Below, one piece after another: positions 1 through 11,883 of a stretch of DNA of 64,000 bases. The notes under the pieces were generated by a model, which was given only the letters and a program-made list of their open reading frames with translations, had not been told where the DNA came from and searched no databases. The position numbers were made by a program, and so were the translations under genes. Position 1 is the first letter of the stretch; every line of letters starts with the position of its first letter. Source of the stretch: Ipomoea triloba (taxonomy: Eukaryota > Streptophyta > Magnoliopsida > Solanales > Convolvulaceae); the NCBI RefSeq assembly GCF_003576645.1, contig NC_044923.1, forward strand, positions 19,729,862 to 19,793,861, written 5' to 3'.

Positions 1-2308
1 CTTCATCAAAGATTCGGTAAAACTTTAATTTTATTCGGTAGATAGCTTTATTTCCTTTCCTAGATTAAGAATCTAAGTCTTGATTTCTTGAATCTTGTTG
101 TTATGATGATGAATTGGGAGCTAGGGTTTCAAGAAGGAATTGGGGAAAATCCACCAAAAGCATCTTTAAGACAATATTAATTACTTTGGAGGTAAGGAGT
201 TCCCTTAAGTTGGACTAAATTGCTCAAATTTGAATAATTGATGGTTGATTGTGACTTGGTGAAATTTAGTAAAAATGTTTAGTATAAGTTGCCTGTATAT
301 GGTGTATATAAGGTGTATGTATAAATCATATTTATGCCCATATAGGCTTACACTTGTGAAAATATTGACAAGAAATTTAACTAGTCTCTGGCAGTAACTT
401 CCGTGAATTTCTGGGACAAATCGGTAAGGTATTTTGATCCAATTTTTTTTATACATGTAGTTCTATACGTGTAGATGCTACCATAAAAATTTCATAATTT
501 TTGGAGTAGTATAAGTGTGGTTTCAAAATTATTTTCCAAAACTGGTCCAGAGAGAAGAAAAATCCGGACAGCACACTGCCAAGGGCAAAAAGGGAATTTT
601 CTGTGTAAATTTGTGAACCTAGATGACCAAAACTTTTTATGAACATCAAGTACTATGAGTTAGGGTTCTACCATAAAAATTTCAAGTGAAAAAGAGTTCG
701 GGAACTATTCTTACCGGCTCGATCTTTCAGACTGCGCCAAGCTGAAATTTCTGAAAAGAAATGGTTAAAACCAATGTCGTTAAAGAGAAAAGAGAAGGAA
801 AACCTTAGTTTCTGAGCAAGAGGAGGAGGACCTTGACTAACCCACGGGTGGCATATGCTCTGCATGAAGTGCCCTTGCCCAGCGGTTGTTACATATTAAA
901 TGTTGTGCCGTATGACATCCAATTCATACTTATGCGACGTCTAGTCGCTGGGTACTATATAACTCGTCGGATGCGGTATTCCCACGGGGGTGTGCACACT
1001 TAAGGTATAGATACCCCGATTATTGCGGGCAGGTTTCGTTTTAACGGACCCGGTTAGGCCGACTGGGAATCATTTTAACGTACCTGGTGCCAAGGGATCA
1101 GCGTTAGATCGGGGGACGACCACTACCCCGATCAATGATCCAAGTGGTCAAAGAGGGAGACAATTAGAGTGCTCCAAAGGCCTCACACTTTCGAAGAAGA
1201 AACTAAGTGAATTTTTGTAAGGAGATATGGCTACTCTGTAGCGGAGATGAGATGGAAATTGATGGAAAGCTCCTTGAGAGGAACGGTTGAAAACTAGTTT
1301 GAATAACTACAGGTTTGACTGGAGGAAAATATTATTTCCTATTTGTAAGAGAAGTCCAATTTGACTAAGTGATATGATTTCTTCTACGTACGTATATGTT
1401 TCACTGTGTTGTTATACTTTAATCAAAAATATATGTTTTAGAAAACCTTTATTTAAGTTTGGGCGATCCACGGATCTCCTTGCTTAGCCGTCGCGCTAAC
1501 TACACTTCAATGTGTTGCTTTCAGATGGAGTTCAGCGTTAGTTCTTGCAGTCCGACGAACTCCCCTAGTTCGTCGGAAGGTGTAGGTCGTGGCATGGACT
1601 ACGACGTTTTTGTACAGCAGATGAGTGGCGCCGACCCTTATGCGCCTGGCTATGCTCCTATAGCTCCCAATAGCTCACCGGCAGTAAATAGTGTTCTTCC
1701 TATTCCTGAGGGTCCTGACGTACAGGCCACTTTTGGTTTTTACCCCATCGAGGTGCTGGTAGGAAGTAACCCCCTAGAGTTTATAGTTTATTATCCTTAC
1801 CCTTGGGACCCGAGTCCTCCCGAGAGTTGGGAGGAGTGGTCTATGGTCATAGTCGCTTCCCGGTTCCTAGACCATATCACATGGTACGAAGGGGAATGGC
1901 ATCTTGTCTGGGGTGAGTTTACGGGTCCGACGTATCTCCAGATCGTGTAAGCAGGATGCACAGAAGGTCTGTAGGGGTTTATTCCTTTTGTGTAAATATA
2001 TTTTGTAGCCAGGGGAGTGACTGATCTTGGTTAGTGGGGACATGTAGGGCTTTAAACTTATGTTGGCCGTTAGGCAAAATTTCCGGTACTTACTTTGTAA
2101 ATATTTATATATATATATATATATCTTGTATGTTATTTCAAAATGAGTGACTGTGTGTGTTGAGTAAGTTTCTTTTAGCCTGTGCACCTGAAGCGGGGTC
2201 TGTCAAGGGGATGATAGAACTTGTTTTGGGTGTGGCGGTAACACCTTGGGTTGTACGGCAAGCCAGACTCCTCAGGATGTACGGTAAGCCGGCCCGAGGA
2301 GTGTTACA
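1..2308. mobile_element. Probable LTR-retrotransposon remnant whose outer end is at 2308
   Basis: The stretch ends in GAGTGTTACA at 2299-2308, a typical plant Ty3-type LTR terminus (…TGTTACA). The next base begins copia coding sequence in the opposite orientation, read in frame up to the junction. This suggests that an LTR element inserted into the copia pol gene and that its other end lies left of the window. Near the end, GTACGG(C/T)AAGCC occurs twice (about 2256 and 2280). No gag, protease or RT motif is visible here, so family and orientation are uncertain. The first ~850 bases are AT-rich and I recognise no gene in them. Bases 850-1220 are unusually GC-rich for the region and read as noncoding retroelement sequence. 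Confidence 0.4.
1459..1950 (+). CDS. Unrecognised ORF inside the LTR-like segment
   Basis: An open frame of 163 codons. From an internal Met near codon 23 it reads as an acidic, Pro/Ser/Trp/Tyr-rich protein with segments such as SSCSPTNSPSSSEG and YYPYPWDPSPPESWEEW. I do not recognise the family and see no signal peptide, membrane segment or catalytic motif. Base composition is more GC-rich than the flanks, as in the surrounding retroelement-like sequence. It may be an extra ORF of a retrotransposon, or chance. There is no support that it is a host gene. Confidence 0.25.
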   Translation: MGDPRISLLSRRANYTSMCCFQMEFSVSSCSPTNSPSSSEGVGRGMDYDVFVQQMSGADPYAPGYAPIAPNSSPAVNSVLPIPEGPDVQATFGFYPIEVLVGSNPLEFIVYYPYPWDPSPPESWEEWSMVIVASRFLDHITWYEGEWHLVWGEFTGPTYLQIV

Positions 2309-5300
2309 GATGCTTTGTAGGAGTATGCATAAATCTAGAAACCACACCTACAGAATGTGCAATATCAGGTCTAGTGTGAGAGAGGTAATTCAAACAACCC
2401 ACCATGCTTCTGTACATCTTTGCATTTGCTGCTCCTGTATCATCATTGGCTGGCAACTTCTCATTAATATTCATAGGAGTACAAGCAGGTTTGCACCCTG
2501 TCAGTTGAAACTTTACGAGAAGATCTTTTGCAAATTTTTTTTGGAAGAGAAAAATACCATCAGTTCCTTGTTTTATCTCTAACCCAAGAAAATAATGCAG
2601 CAATCCCATGTCTGTCATCTCAAACTTCTTCATCATACTAGACTTAAACTCTGCAATAATAGACTCACAAGAACCCATGTATATCATATCATCAACATAC
2701 AAACAAACTGCCAAAAAATCATTACCTTGCTTCTTCAAATAGAGTGTAGGCTCATTTTCACTCCTCTCAAAACCATTTTCCAGAAAATAAGAATCAATTT
2801 TGTTGTACCATGCACGTGGGGCTTGCTTAAGGCCATACAACGCCTTCTGTAACATATAGACTTTGTTTTCCCCAAAGGACTACAAAACCTTCAGGTTGAG
2901 CAACAAATACTTCCTCTTTCAACTCTCCATTTAGGAAAGCAGATTTGACATCAAACTGAAAAATTGGCCAACCTAGTTGAGCAGCTAAGGCAAGAAAGGT
3001 TCTCACAGTTTCAAAACGAGCCACGGGAGAAAACGTCTCATCATAGTCAACACCTTGTTCTTGTGCATAGCCTTTAGCCACCAACCGAGCCTTATGTTTT
3101 TGTACACTTCCATCAGCATGATACTTGGTACGGAACACCCATTTCAACCCAATTGCTTTTTTTCCTTTCGGAAGATCAACTAACTTCCATGTGTTGTTCT
3201 TCTGTATGCAATTCATTTCTTCTATCATTGCATCCCGCCATACTTGCTCCCGAGCAGCATCATCATAGAAAATAGGATCCGACACTGAGAGAGCAAAATT
3301 TGTTGTTTCATAAATATCTCTTAGTGAACGGAACCTCTGTCGAGATTCCGGTGTACTTTCTGGTAAAAAAGTGGCGTTGCTACCGGGTTGTGGGCTTGTT
3401 GGCGGAGTAGATTTGTTGTGTGGTGAGTTGCCACTATCTTCATGTGGCAAGGGGGTTGTTCCACCTGGAACTACACTAGAGACTTCTCTAACATCAATAA
3501 AAGGAATCATTTTCCCTGTGTTGTCAAAACTCCAAGACCAACTAGCAGACTCATTAAATAACACATCTCGGCTTATAATGATCTTGCCACTTATTGGATT
3601 ATACAACCTATAAGCTTTGGATTGCAAACTATAACCAAGAAAAATACATTTTTCTGATTTATCTTCAAGTTTATGACGAGATGATTTTACCAAAGCATAG
3701 GCTATACAACCAAAAACTTTTAAGTGGCTTACCATAGGCTTCACACTATGCCATGCTTCATATGGAGTCTGATTCATGACTGCCTTTGTGGGAGAGATGT
3801 TTCGAAGATACACTGTTGTTGCTATTGCTTCTGCCCAGAACTTATTCGGAAGGCCTCTTGCCTTCAACATGCTTCTACCCATCTCTACAATAGTTCGGTT
3901 CTTCCGTTCAGCAATGCCATTTTGCTCCGGGGTATATGGTGCAGTAAGCTGCTTAAAAATTCCAAGTTTTTCACAAAAAACATCAAAATCATTTGAGCAA
4001 AATTCACCACCATTGTCTGTGCACAACTTCTTTATAGAAAAACCTGATTGTTTCTCAACAAACGTCTTAAACTTTTTGAACATGTCAAGTGCTTCGGACT
4101 TGAGTGTTAAAAAGTAAACCCAACTCATTCTTGTATAATCATCAGTGAACAATAGAAAATAACGACTCCCATTCAAGGATTCTGTTTTCATTGGCCCACA
4201 CAAATCAGCATGCACTAGTTCAAGACATTCAGATGCTCTCCATGACTTTCCAACAGAAAATGGTTTTTTTTTTATGTTTCCCTAAGACACAACCTTCACA
4301 AAACTCAAGTGTATTGATGTTTGGCAGCCCCAAAACCATCTGTTTTTGACTCAACAGTTTCAAGCCATTAAGATGTAAGTGACCATAACGCAAATGCCAC
4401 AAGTCAGAGTCACTACATCCCTTAACAACAAGAGCCCTGTTTCCTACAGCAGAGAGGGCAAGTGGAAACATTCTATTTTTTGTCATACTGACATTAGCAA
4501 TATTTTGACCTGATTTCTTATCTCTAATAACACACTGACCATTATCAAATAATATAACCAACCCATTATCCATCAATTGTCCCACACTCAACAAGTTGTG
4601 AGCCAAACTAGGTACAAAGAAAACATCATGCAATAATTTCTTTTTACCATTGCTAGTGCAGATAGCAATCGTACCTTTCCCGTCGACCTGGACTTTCTTG
4701 TCATCACCAAGTTGAACCTCAGATTTTTGTGAGACATTCAAATTTTCAAACAATGAGCGAGAATTCGACATGTGGTTGGAGCACCCACTGTCAATAAACC
4801 AGACATCATTATCAGTGTTGTGGGGAAAATGCACCATGAATAATGTTTCTGGCTCATCATCTCTCCGGACATCTTTCTCGACTATATTGGCTTTTGTTGC
4901 CTCATCTCTTTGCTTTGACCAACATGCTGCTTCTTTATGCCCAAATGTTTTGCAATAGTGGCATTGAATGGAGCTTTTCTGGTTGAAATGTCTTTGCTCT
5001 GATGATCGACCACGACCTCTACCACCATTGCGACCACCGCGACCTCGTCCGCGGTATCCACCTCTGCTATTTCCTCTACCACCAGAGAATTCAGATTTTT
5101 CTTTAAAGGTTTCCTCCTTCATCTGAAATGCCTTCTCTTCAGTGATTCCTTGCTTTCTGTTCAGTCTCTCTTCATGATTTTGTAAAGAACTCATTAGTTC
5201 ATCAAAAGAATAGGTAGAGAGATCATGTGCTTCCTCAATTGCAGGAACAATAAGATCAAATCGAGGATTGAGAGTTCGCAAGATCTTTTTAACCACAGTC

Positions 5301-5782
5301 TGATCATCAATTTTCTCTCCGTAAGACTTCATTCTATTGACAAGTGAGCTAGCTCTAGATAAATAATCTTGCACATTTTCTTTGGTATCCATGCTCAAAG
5401 TTTCAAAATCAGAACGAAGAGATTGGAGTTTTACTTCAATTACCTTCGTCGAGCCCTGAAATTCAGTTTTCAGAGATTGCCATGCTTCCTTGGATGTTGC
5501 TGCAGAAGCTATTCGTGGGAAGAGAGAGTCACTCACTGATTGTTGAAGGAAAAATAAGGCTTTTGCATCCTTTTTCTCAGCTTCCTTCAATTTCTGCTCA
5601 TCCTTTTCTTCTTTTTCATACCCATTTTCAACAAATTCCCATAGCTCTTGAGATTTGAAGAGGGTCATCATTTTAATTGACCAAAATTCATACTTTTCTC
5701 CATTGAACATGGGAATGAACGGTGGGGAAGTGATGGAAGTCCCATTGTTTGCCATGGATTCACTCAATTTTTTGTTTCTCAC
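2309..5782 (-). pseudogene. copia gag-pol polyprotein, frameshifted and truncated
   Basis: The minus-strand frame starts at 5782. In order there is a gag region, a Gly/Arg-rich tract and a CCHC zinc knuckle (CHYCKTFGHKEAACW) near 4960. The protease motif is WFIDSGCSNHM (about 4790). The integrase HHCC region ends in CEGCVLGKHKK, and the DDE core includes DLCGPM and DNGGEF. RT follows with FDVKSAFLNGE and YVDDMIYMG. The first frameshift lies in a homopolymer at about 4263-4272, at the start of the integrase core. The second lies near 2865-2880, between EGFVV and the RT palm (LQKALYGLKQAPRAW). Reading stops after the RT domain at the junction near 2310. Copia lineage was not assigned. Confidence 0.9.
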
Positions 5783-5868
5783 AGTGTGTCACTCAAAAAA
5801 ATATAGAAAATGCTCTCAATTGAAACAATGGCTGCGTTGCCTACTTGTTTCTCTCTCACTCCCTGCTG

Positions 5869-5880
5869 GCTCTGATACCA
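5869..5880 (-). other. Primer binding site, initiator tRNA-Met type
   Basis: On the minus strand this reads TGGTATCAGAGC. It is the canonical complement of the 3' end of plant initiator tRNA-Met, used by copia elements to prime minus-strand DNA synthesis. It lies directly between the LTR and gag. Confidence 0.93.
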
Positions 5881-6124
5881 AGATAGAATTATAGGAGATG
5901 GAAAACACTGATACTTCTTGCATTTATTAACAAAGACAAATGAGCCTTATATAAGGCAACCATACAACTGCTGAAATAATGGAAAACAAAGTGGGCAAAG
6001 AAAGTGACCCACGTACACAACTTACTGCTATCAAATAGGAAATATATTTTAAGATTCCTAACAAATGAATACCACTAATTATTAATGCTTAACCAGAAAC
6101 CACTAACTTTGAATTACTCCAACA
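5881..6124 (-). repeat. copia 5' LTR (about 244 bp)
   Basis: On the minus strand it begins TGTTGGAGTAATTC at 6124, a common start of plant copia LTRs, and runs to the PBS at 5880. A TATATAA box lies at 5948-5954 within a palindromic TTATATAA. The inner end (…ATTCTATCT) lacks a clean CA, so that boundary is approximate. The partner LTR is not in the window, so LTR identity and age cannot be estimated. Confidence 0.75.
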
Positions 6125-8695
6125 ATAACTACCATCAACGTTGATCTTAACCCCTCCCGGTGGCGACTTCTGCCAAACAATGGTCCCATTGATGGACTGC
6201 CTCGCCTGCGAACTTGGAGAGTGATGATTAGAGAAAGCTGACTGGGTTTCCGCTTATTTGTGCTCAATCCAGTATAACTTTTGATCCAAAGGAATATGTC
6301 GATCATTGAAGACTGTCTCGTTTCTCCACCGCCAAATCCACCACAACCGTATAGCAAATCTGGCAGGCCAATTGTCGCCGAATCCCATCCATTGGTCACT
6401 ACGCAAATTCACCGTCAACCACTCCGCCCAGTTGAAGCGCTCCAGCTGGATGGCAGTTTGGTTACAGACAGTCTCCTGCCAAATGCCTTTCGCTTCCTTG
6501 CATTGCCTAAAGAGGTGATTGCAATCCTCCTGAACTCCTGCATAAAGGAAACAACACGAATTAGTAGTAATTTTCTGCTTGAAACGCTCCGCATTTGTCA
6601 TAACTCTCCCATGTTTCACCAGCCACAAGAACATGCAGATTCGTAGCGGAACTTTAAGATTCCATATCCTATCCCAGTCCATACAGCCGTCACTACGAGA
6701 GAAACGATTGACCGCCTCATAAGCTGAGCAAATAGCAAAATTCCCATCAGGATTGAAACCCTAACCAATGCTATCATTTGCGTCAGCATCCTCTAACAGG
6801 ACAAAACTAGCTAGCCTCCTCTTAGCATTCTCAGGGAGTACGTATTGAAAACGCTCCCACTGCCAACCACGACCTTCTTCCCAATAATCATGCACGGATG
6901 TGTATAGTTCTGGGAAGCTCACCGGAGCATTCATATGTTGATACAAAGTTTGGGGAGTCAACCATTTGTCCATCCAAAAGCAGGTATTATGGCCATTCCA
7001 AAATATATTTGTCAACCCATGCTCTAGGAGATGGTTAGCCTTGGTAATGCCTTGCCAATCATTAGAAACACTTTTACGGTTACTCATGTTGGCATTCTTA
7101 TATTTACTGGTTAATGTTTGAACCCACAGAGTACCCTTCTCTTGTTTAATGCGACATCCCAACTTTGCCATACAGGTCGTATTCATATCAGAGAGTCTGC
7201 ATATACCAAGTCCCCCGACAGACTTGGGTTAGTAACCGTTTCCCAATTAACAAGACTGATTTTGTTAGTATCATGTCCATTACCACCCCAAATAAAACGC
7301 CTCGTGCGCTTTTCAATTTCTTGGCAAATCCCCTTAAGTAATGCAGTTGTCTGCATTGTATACAAGGGAATAGCATTAAGAACTAATTTTGCTAGGGTAA
7401 CCTTCCCCGCCATAGACAGCAATTTGGATCGCCATCCTTCCAATCTGGAGTTGATTCTATCCAACAACTCATAATAAGTTCGGCAAGTGACCCTCCCATG
7501 AATAGAGGGCACCCCGAGGTACTTTCCTAAATTATCAGTCTGCTCAATGCTCAGCCTTGTAGCAATATCAGCTGCGATTATCGGATCAGTATTTTTAGAG
7601 AACATGATTTGGGACTTGAAAAACTAACCCTTTGACCCGACGCTTCGCAAAATCTGGTCAAACAATCCTGAATGACCTCTACTTGATCAATAGAGGCCTC
7701 AGAGAAGAGAAGCATATCATCTGCAAAACAAAGATGGGACAGGACTAGCCCGTCAGAATCCAAACGGATCCCTTTCCATCCACCAGAACTTACCTGAAGT
7801 GATATCATTTTGCTGAGTTTTTCTAAATAACGCACAAAAATGGCTGGAGACATGGCGTCACCTTGGCGAATTCCCCTTTGTGGAACGAATTGGCGGAGTT
7901 GTTCTCCGTTCTATAAGATTGACATTCACGGGGTCTCTATGCAACACATCATTAAATCAACCCAATTCGAGTTAAATCCAATCTCCTCTAGCACTCAACG
8001 AATGAAATCCCACGAGAGGCGATCGTAGGCTTTTTCCGAGGTCCAACTTAATAGCCATAAAGCCCCTCGTCCCTCGCTTATATTTCATATAATGCATTAC
8101 CTCCTGGTATATGAGGACATTGTCCGTGATATACCTCCCAGGGACAAAAGAACTCTGAAAGGCGCTCACTAGCTTCGAAAGAACATTTTTCAATCTGTTT
8201 ATTATAATCTTTGTGATTACTTTGTAACTAACATTACAGAGACTTATAGGTCAGAACTGTTTTATGTTCTCAAGGGCGGTCACCTTGGGGATAAGGATTA
8301 TGAGCGTATCGTTCAGCCCCACTGGCAATTGTCTCGTTTCATACGCACATCTGACCATCTCGAAAAGGCTATCTCCAACTACACTCCACATTTGTTGATA
8401 AAATGCCGCGTGGAAACCATCGGGCCCCGGAGCTTTGAAAGGAGCCATGTCAGAAACAGCGATACGAACCTCCTCCTTGGTGATGTGCGAGTTAAAAGCC
8501 TGCCACTCGTCCGACGAAAAGGGCGGGTAAATGACCTTCCAAGTGGGTGGTGTGCGTGTAATCAGTGTCATTTGCAAACAATCGAACATAATACTCTCGA
8601 ACATGGTCCTGTAGCCGTCGAGAATCAAGAATCCAATCACCACTGTCGTCTTTCAAGCTTTTGATAGTGTTCCGATTTTGAAAAAAAGAAATGAA
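6125..8695 (-). mobile_element. L1-type LINE fragment (RT, zf-RVT, start of RNase H), 5' truncated
   Basis: Several minus-strand reading frames together give a decayed ORF2. At 8643-8251 is the RT N-terminus with MAPFKAPGPDGFHAAFYQ; at 8193-7972 SSFVPGRYITDNVLIYQE; at 7853-7578 the palm with LCFADDMLLFSEA; at 7605-7183 the thumb/connector; and at 6682-6254 the zf-RVT region (FLWLVKHGRVMTNAER…CNHLF..C). The last residues before the copia junction, about GGVKINVDGSY, begin an RNase H domain, so the copia insertion cut the LINE there. Endonuclease and ORF1 are missing at the right, typical of 5' truncation. Multiple frameshifts and stops are present. Confidence 0.88.
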
Positions 8696-8708
8696 TTGAC
8701 ATAAAAGA

Positions 8709-8882
8709 ACTCAAAGGCCAAAGACCTTGTCGTCAAGCGGCATAGTTGTGGCCCTCCCAAGTGAGAGGTCACAGGTTCAATCCCCAGCAGGGGCGTGCAG
8801 GATTTCACAAGCGAAAACATTTTTTTTTGTAAAAAATATTTTTGAAACCTATGCCATAATACAAAAAAAAAAAAAAAAAATT
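8709..8882 (+). mobile_element. tRNA-derived SINE candidate with poly(A) tail
   Basis: The sequence has a polymerase III box B (AGGTTCAATCCCC) at about 8772-8784. About 40 bp upstream is a box-A-like AAGCGGCATAGTTGTGG. The unit is followed by an A/T-rich body and an A18 tract ending near 8881. This layout fits a plant tRNA-derived SINE of ~170 bp. No target duplication was identified, so the boundaries are approximate. Confidence 0.55.
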
Positions 8883-9357
8883 AAAATCCTCACCCTCCAC
8901 ATCTTCTTCGTACATACCACCATCACCTTCACCTCCTCCTTCGTACAGTTAGAGTTGTCAATGCGGGCTGGCGGGCCCCGCCAAAGCCCGCCTTTGTGGC
9001 GGGGCGGGCTAAAAAGCCCGCCTAAAGACGGGCCTAAGTTTGGGCAGCCCGCCCCGCCCCCCCTTAGGCCCGCGGGGGCCCGCCAAAGCCCGCTTTTTTT
9101 TTTTTTTTTTTTAAAAAGCTATGTGTCTAAAATCTTAAGTCTAATTCTATATACTCTAATATATTACTTAATTGTTACCTTGTTATAACATATTTGCATA
9201 TATAGTTGTAAAAAGTTCACAAATCAATGAAATCATTAAAAATAAGTAAATATCATAAATTAGTCCATGCTATATAAGTTCATAAACCATTAAACCAAAC
9301 ATTCAAAGTTCAAACTCCAAAGACAACTAATTAACTACATAAATTCAAACCATTACA

Positions 9358-11883
9358 TCATTCAAACATCCCAACATTCTCATCTTCTTCTACCTCTTCA
9401 TTTTCATCAACAAGATTTACAACATTTGAATCTTCACAAGACAAATTTGATGTTGAATAACTTGAATTTGAACTTTCTTCAGTATCTACATAAATATTCA
9501 ACACAAAAGATAAATAAGAATTAAATTACAAATTTACAGTACACCAAAATATCAACTAACTAAAATATAATCCAATATTTTATTATTTTGTAAACAAACA
9601 TAATAACTTAGTAACTTACCAATAGCATAACCATGCAACCAATTTCTTGTGCAAATAAGAGCTTGCACTTTTTCAGGCAAAGTACAACTCCAGTACTTGG
9701 TGAGCACACGAGCACCAATAGAGAATGTCGACTCCGATGCAACAGTAGTAATTGGGATAGCCAAAACATCTCGTGCCATCAATGCAAGTGCAGGATATCT
9801 ATGCATACGTTCTTTCCAATAATCCAAGATGTTCAAATCCTCATAGTATGCATATTCAAGTTTTGGCTCCTCCAAATAAATTTCCAATTCTGACTTTCCA
9901 ATAGTCTTAACAGTTCGACTATCATACTTTTTAATTGCCTACATTAGTTAGAAATTAAAATTTATAACATTAAACATGTTATCACAATCACAAATTCAAA
10001 TATAGAAAATAAACAAAATATATATAAATTGAAGAGTTAGAACTTAGAATACTTACTTCAAATGCTCTTTTACCCTTAGTTTTACCTAAACTTTCACTTT
10101 GCATACTTGAAGATGTGACTTGAGGTTGGGAAGGACGTGGAGTAATAATATTCGCATAAGCACTAAAAAGCTTGTTCAACTTTGTCTTCAAAAGTGAAAC
10201 CATATCTTGAACTTTAATTGGATCACTCTCAACCTCCTCATATAAATGCTCCAATGATACAAGCTTTATCCTTGGGTCAAAAATAGCTCCAAATGCAAGC
10301 ACTAGACTATATTCACTCCAATACTTATCAAATTTGTCAAACATCTTTCTACACATTTCACTTATCAAGACATCTTCATTATGCAAATTTTCTTTCAACA
10401 TACTTTCAATCTTCCAAACTTGCATAAAATATAGATTTGAGGTAGGATAGGAAGACCAAACTTGCATAAAATATAGATTTGAGGTAGGATAGGAAGAACA
10501 AACTTGCATAAAATATAGATTTGAGGTAGGATAGGAAGAACCGGAAATCAAATTTGTCACCTCATAAAATGGATAGGAAGAACCGGAAATCAAATTTGTC
10601 ACCTCATAAAATGGCTCAAGAAACTCACATATTTTCTCACCTCTTTTCCATTATGGCTCAAGAAACTCACATATTTTCTCACCTCTTTTCCATTTTTCAT
10701 TTGAAGGGCAAAATTTATAATGTCTATCGTTCAATTGAAGAGAAGCAAATGCCCTTTTATACTTAATAGCACTTTCCAACATTAAATACGTAGAGTTCCA
10801 CCTAGTAACCACGTCCAATCTCAAACCAATACTAGTATCAATGTTACCAACTGCATTTATACATTCTTCAAACTTCTTCATCCTACCCTCAGAACCTTTC
10901 ACATATTTGACAGAGTCTCTAATTTTATGCAAAGCTGAAGTAACCACTTTCAACCCCTCTTGAACAATGAGATTTAATATATGGGCTGAACAACGAATGT
11001 GGAAAAACTCTCCATCACATAACAAACTATCATGCAAAACTAATTGCTCCTTTAAAATGTCTTGCATAGTATCATTACAAGATGCATTATCTAATGTCAA
11101 AGAGAACACCTTTCTTTCAATTCCCCATTCTTTCAAAAATCCATATATTTTTGCAGCTAATTCAACTCCTGTGTGTGGTGGGGGCATCTTAGCAAAGCAA
11201 AGTATCTTACTATTCAATTTCCAATTCTCATCAACAAAGTGCCCAGTTAAGCAAATATATCTTTCACTAGTGCATGCAGTCCATACATCAGAAGTTAAAC
11301 AAATTCTATTTTTGATATTTGCTAACACTTGTTTAAGTTTTTCTTTTTCTTGATAGTAGAGTTTGGTAATGTCAGACACAAGTGTGTTTCTAGAGATACA
11401 TGGCACATCAGGATTCAAATACTTCTGCCATTTTCTAATACCATCATACTCAACAAATGAAAATGGTAAATCATGTTTGATGACTGCAGAAGCTAACAAC
11501 TCCCTAGCAACATTTAGATCTACTTTCCTAGATGCAAGTTTGCCTTCATTATTAACAAGCATTTGCCTAAGGTCATGATACTTCAACATTCTACATATCT
11601 CTCTATGTCTCCTTAATGTAGAAGTTCCATATTCTTTTCCCCCAGATTTAAATTCTTTTAAACAACCATTACATTTTGCCCTTTGAATACCATCTTCACC
11701 AAGTCCAATCTTTGTAAAAAAATTCCACACATCAGAGGTAAGTTCTTTAGATCTACCTTTCTTTGTAGTAGTACTATCCAATCCTGGCATTCCATCAACA
11801 GCATCATTGTCAATGGTATTAGTAGTTTGGTTCACAGCAGTTTGGTTCACAGGAGTTTGGTTCAAAGAGACAGAATCCATCAC
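9358..11883 (-). CDS. hAT transposase, BED zinc finger, three exons, one premature stop
   Basis: The exons are 11883-10057, 9938-9620 and 9485-9358, with GTAAGT donors at 10056 and 9619, TAG acceptors and preserved frame (2274 nt, 758 codons including the terminal stop). An N-terminal BED zinc finger is visible (C-N-G-C … H-R-E-I-C, residues ~55-105). It is followed by an RNase-H-like core ([30 protein letters not shown]) and the C-terminal hAT dimerisation region ([17 protein letters not shown]). The last exon is a Ser- and Glu/Asp-rich tail. The only in-frame stop is TAA at 10653-10651. It was created by the first of three consecutive in-frame 42-bp tandem duplications at about 10411-10690. 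Without them the frame would be open. The product belongs to the RICESLEEPER/DAYSLEEPER-like group of plant hAT proteins; no host role is implied. Confidence 0.9.
10411..10692 (-). repeat. Three adjacent, different 42-bp tandem duplications in the hAT transposase
   Basis: On the minus strand a 14-codon unit [13 protein letters not shown](x) occurs twice, then [14 protein letters not shown] twice, then [14 protein letters not shown] three times. Each unit is exactly 42 bp. The three units are successive windows of the ancestral coding sequence, so frame is kept. The copies are identical except for a few bases (for example TGT for TGG at one unit end). Confidence 0.93.

Larger units (their letters stand above)
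2309..6124 (-). mobile_element. Ty1/copia LTR retrotransposon, 5' LTR to RT, 3' end missing
   Basis: Read on the minus strand the order is LTR (6124-5881), primer binding site (5880-5869), gag, protease, integrase and reverse transcriptase, stopping inside RT/RNase H at 2309. RNase H and the 3' LTR are absent because another LTR element abuts at 2308; the remainder may lie beyond the window. The order protease-integrase-RT is diagnostic of Ty1/copia. On its right the element abuts LINE coding sequence, so it inserted into the LINE's RNase H region. Two frameshifts make this copy non-functional. Confidence 0.9.

Noticed and set aside
9988..10602. Separate hAT-like gene starting with a repeated [10 protein letters not shown] motif
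   Set aside because: It is the continuation of the 11883 transposase exon after a stop created by a tandem duplication; the repeats are duplicated coding windows, not a new repeat protein.
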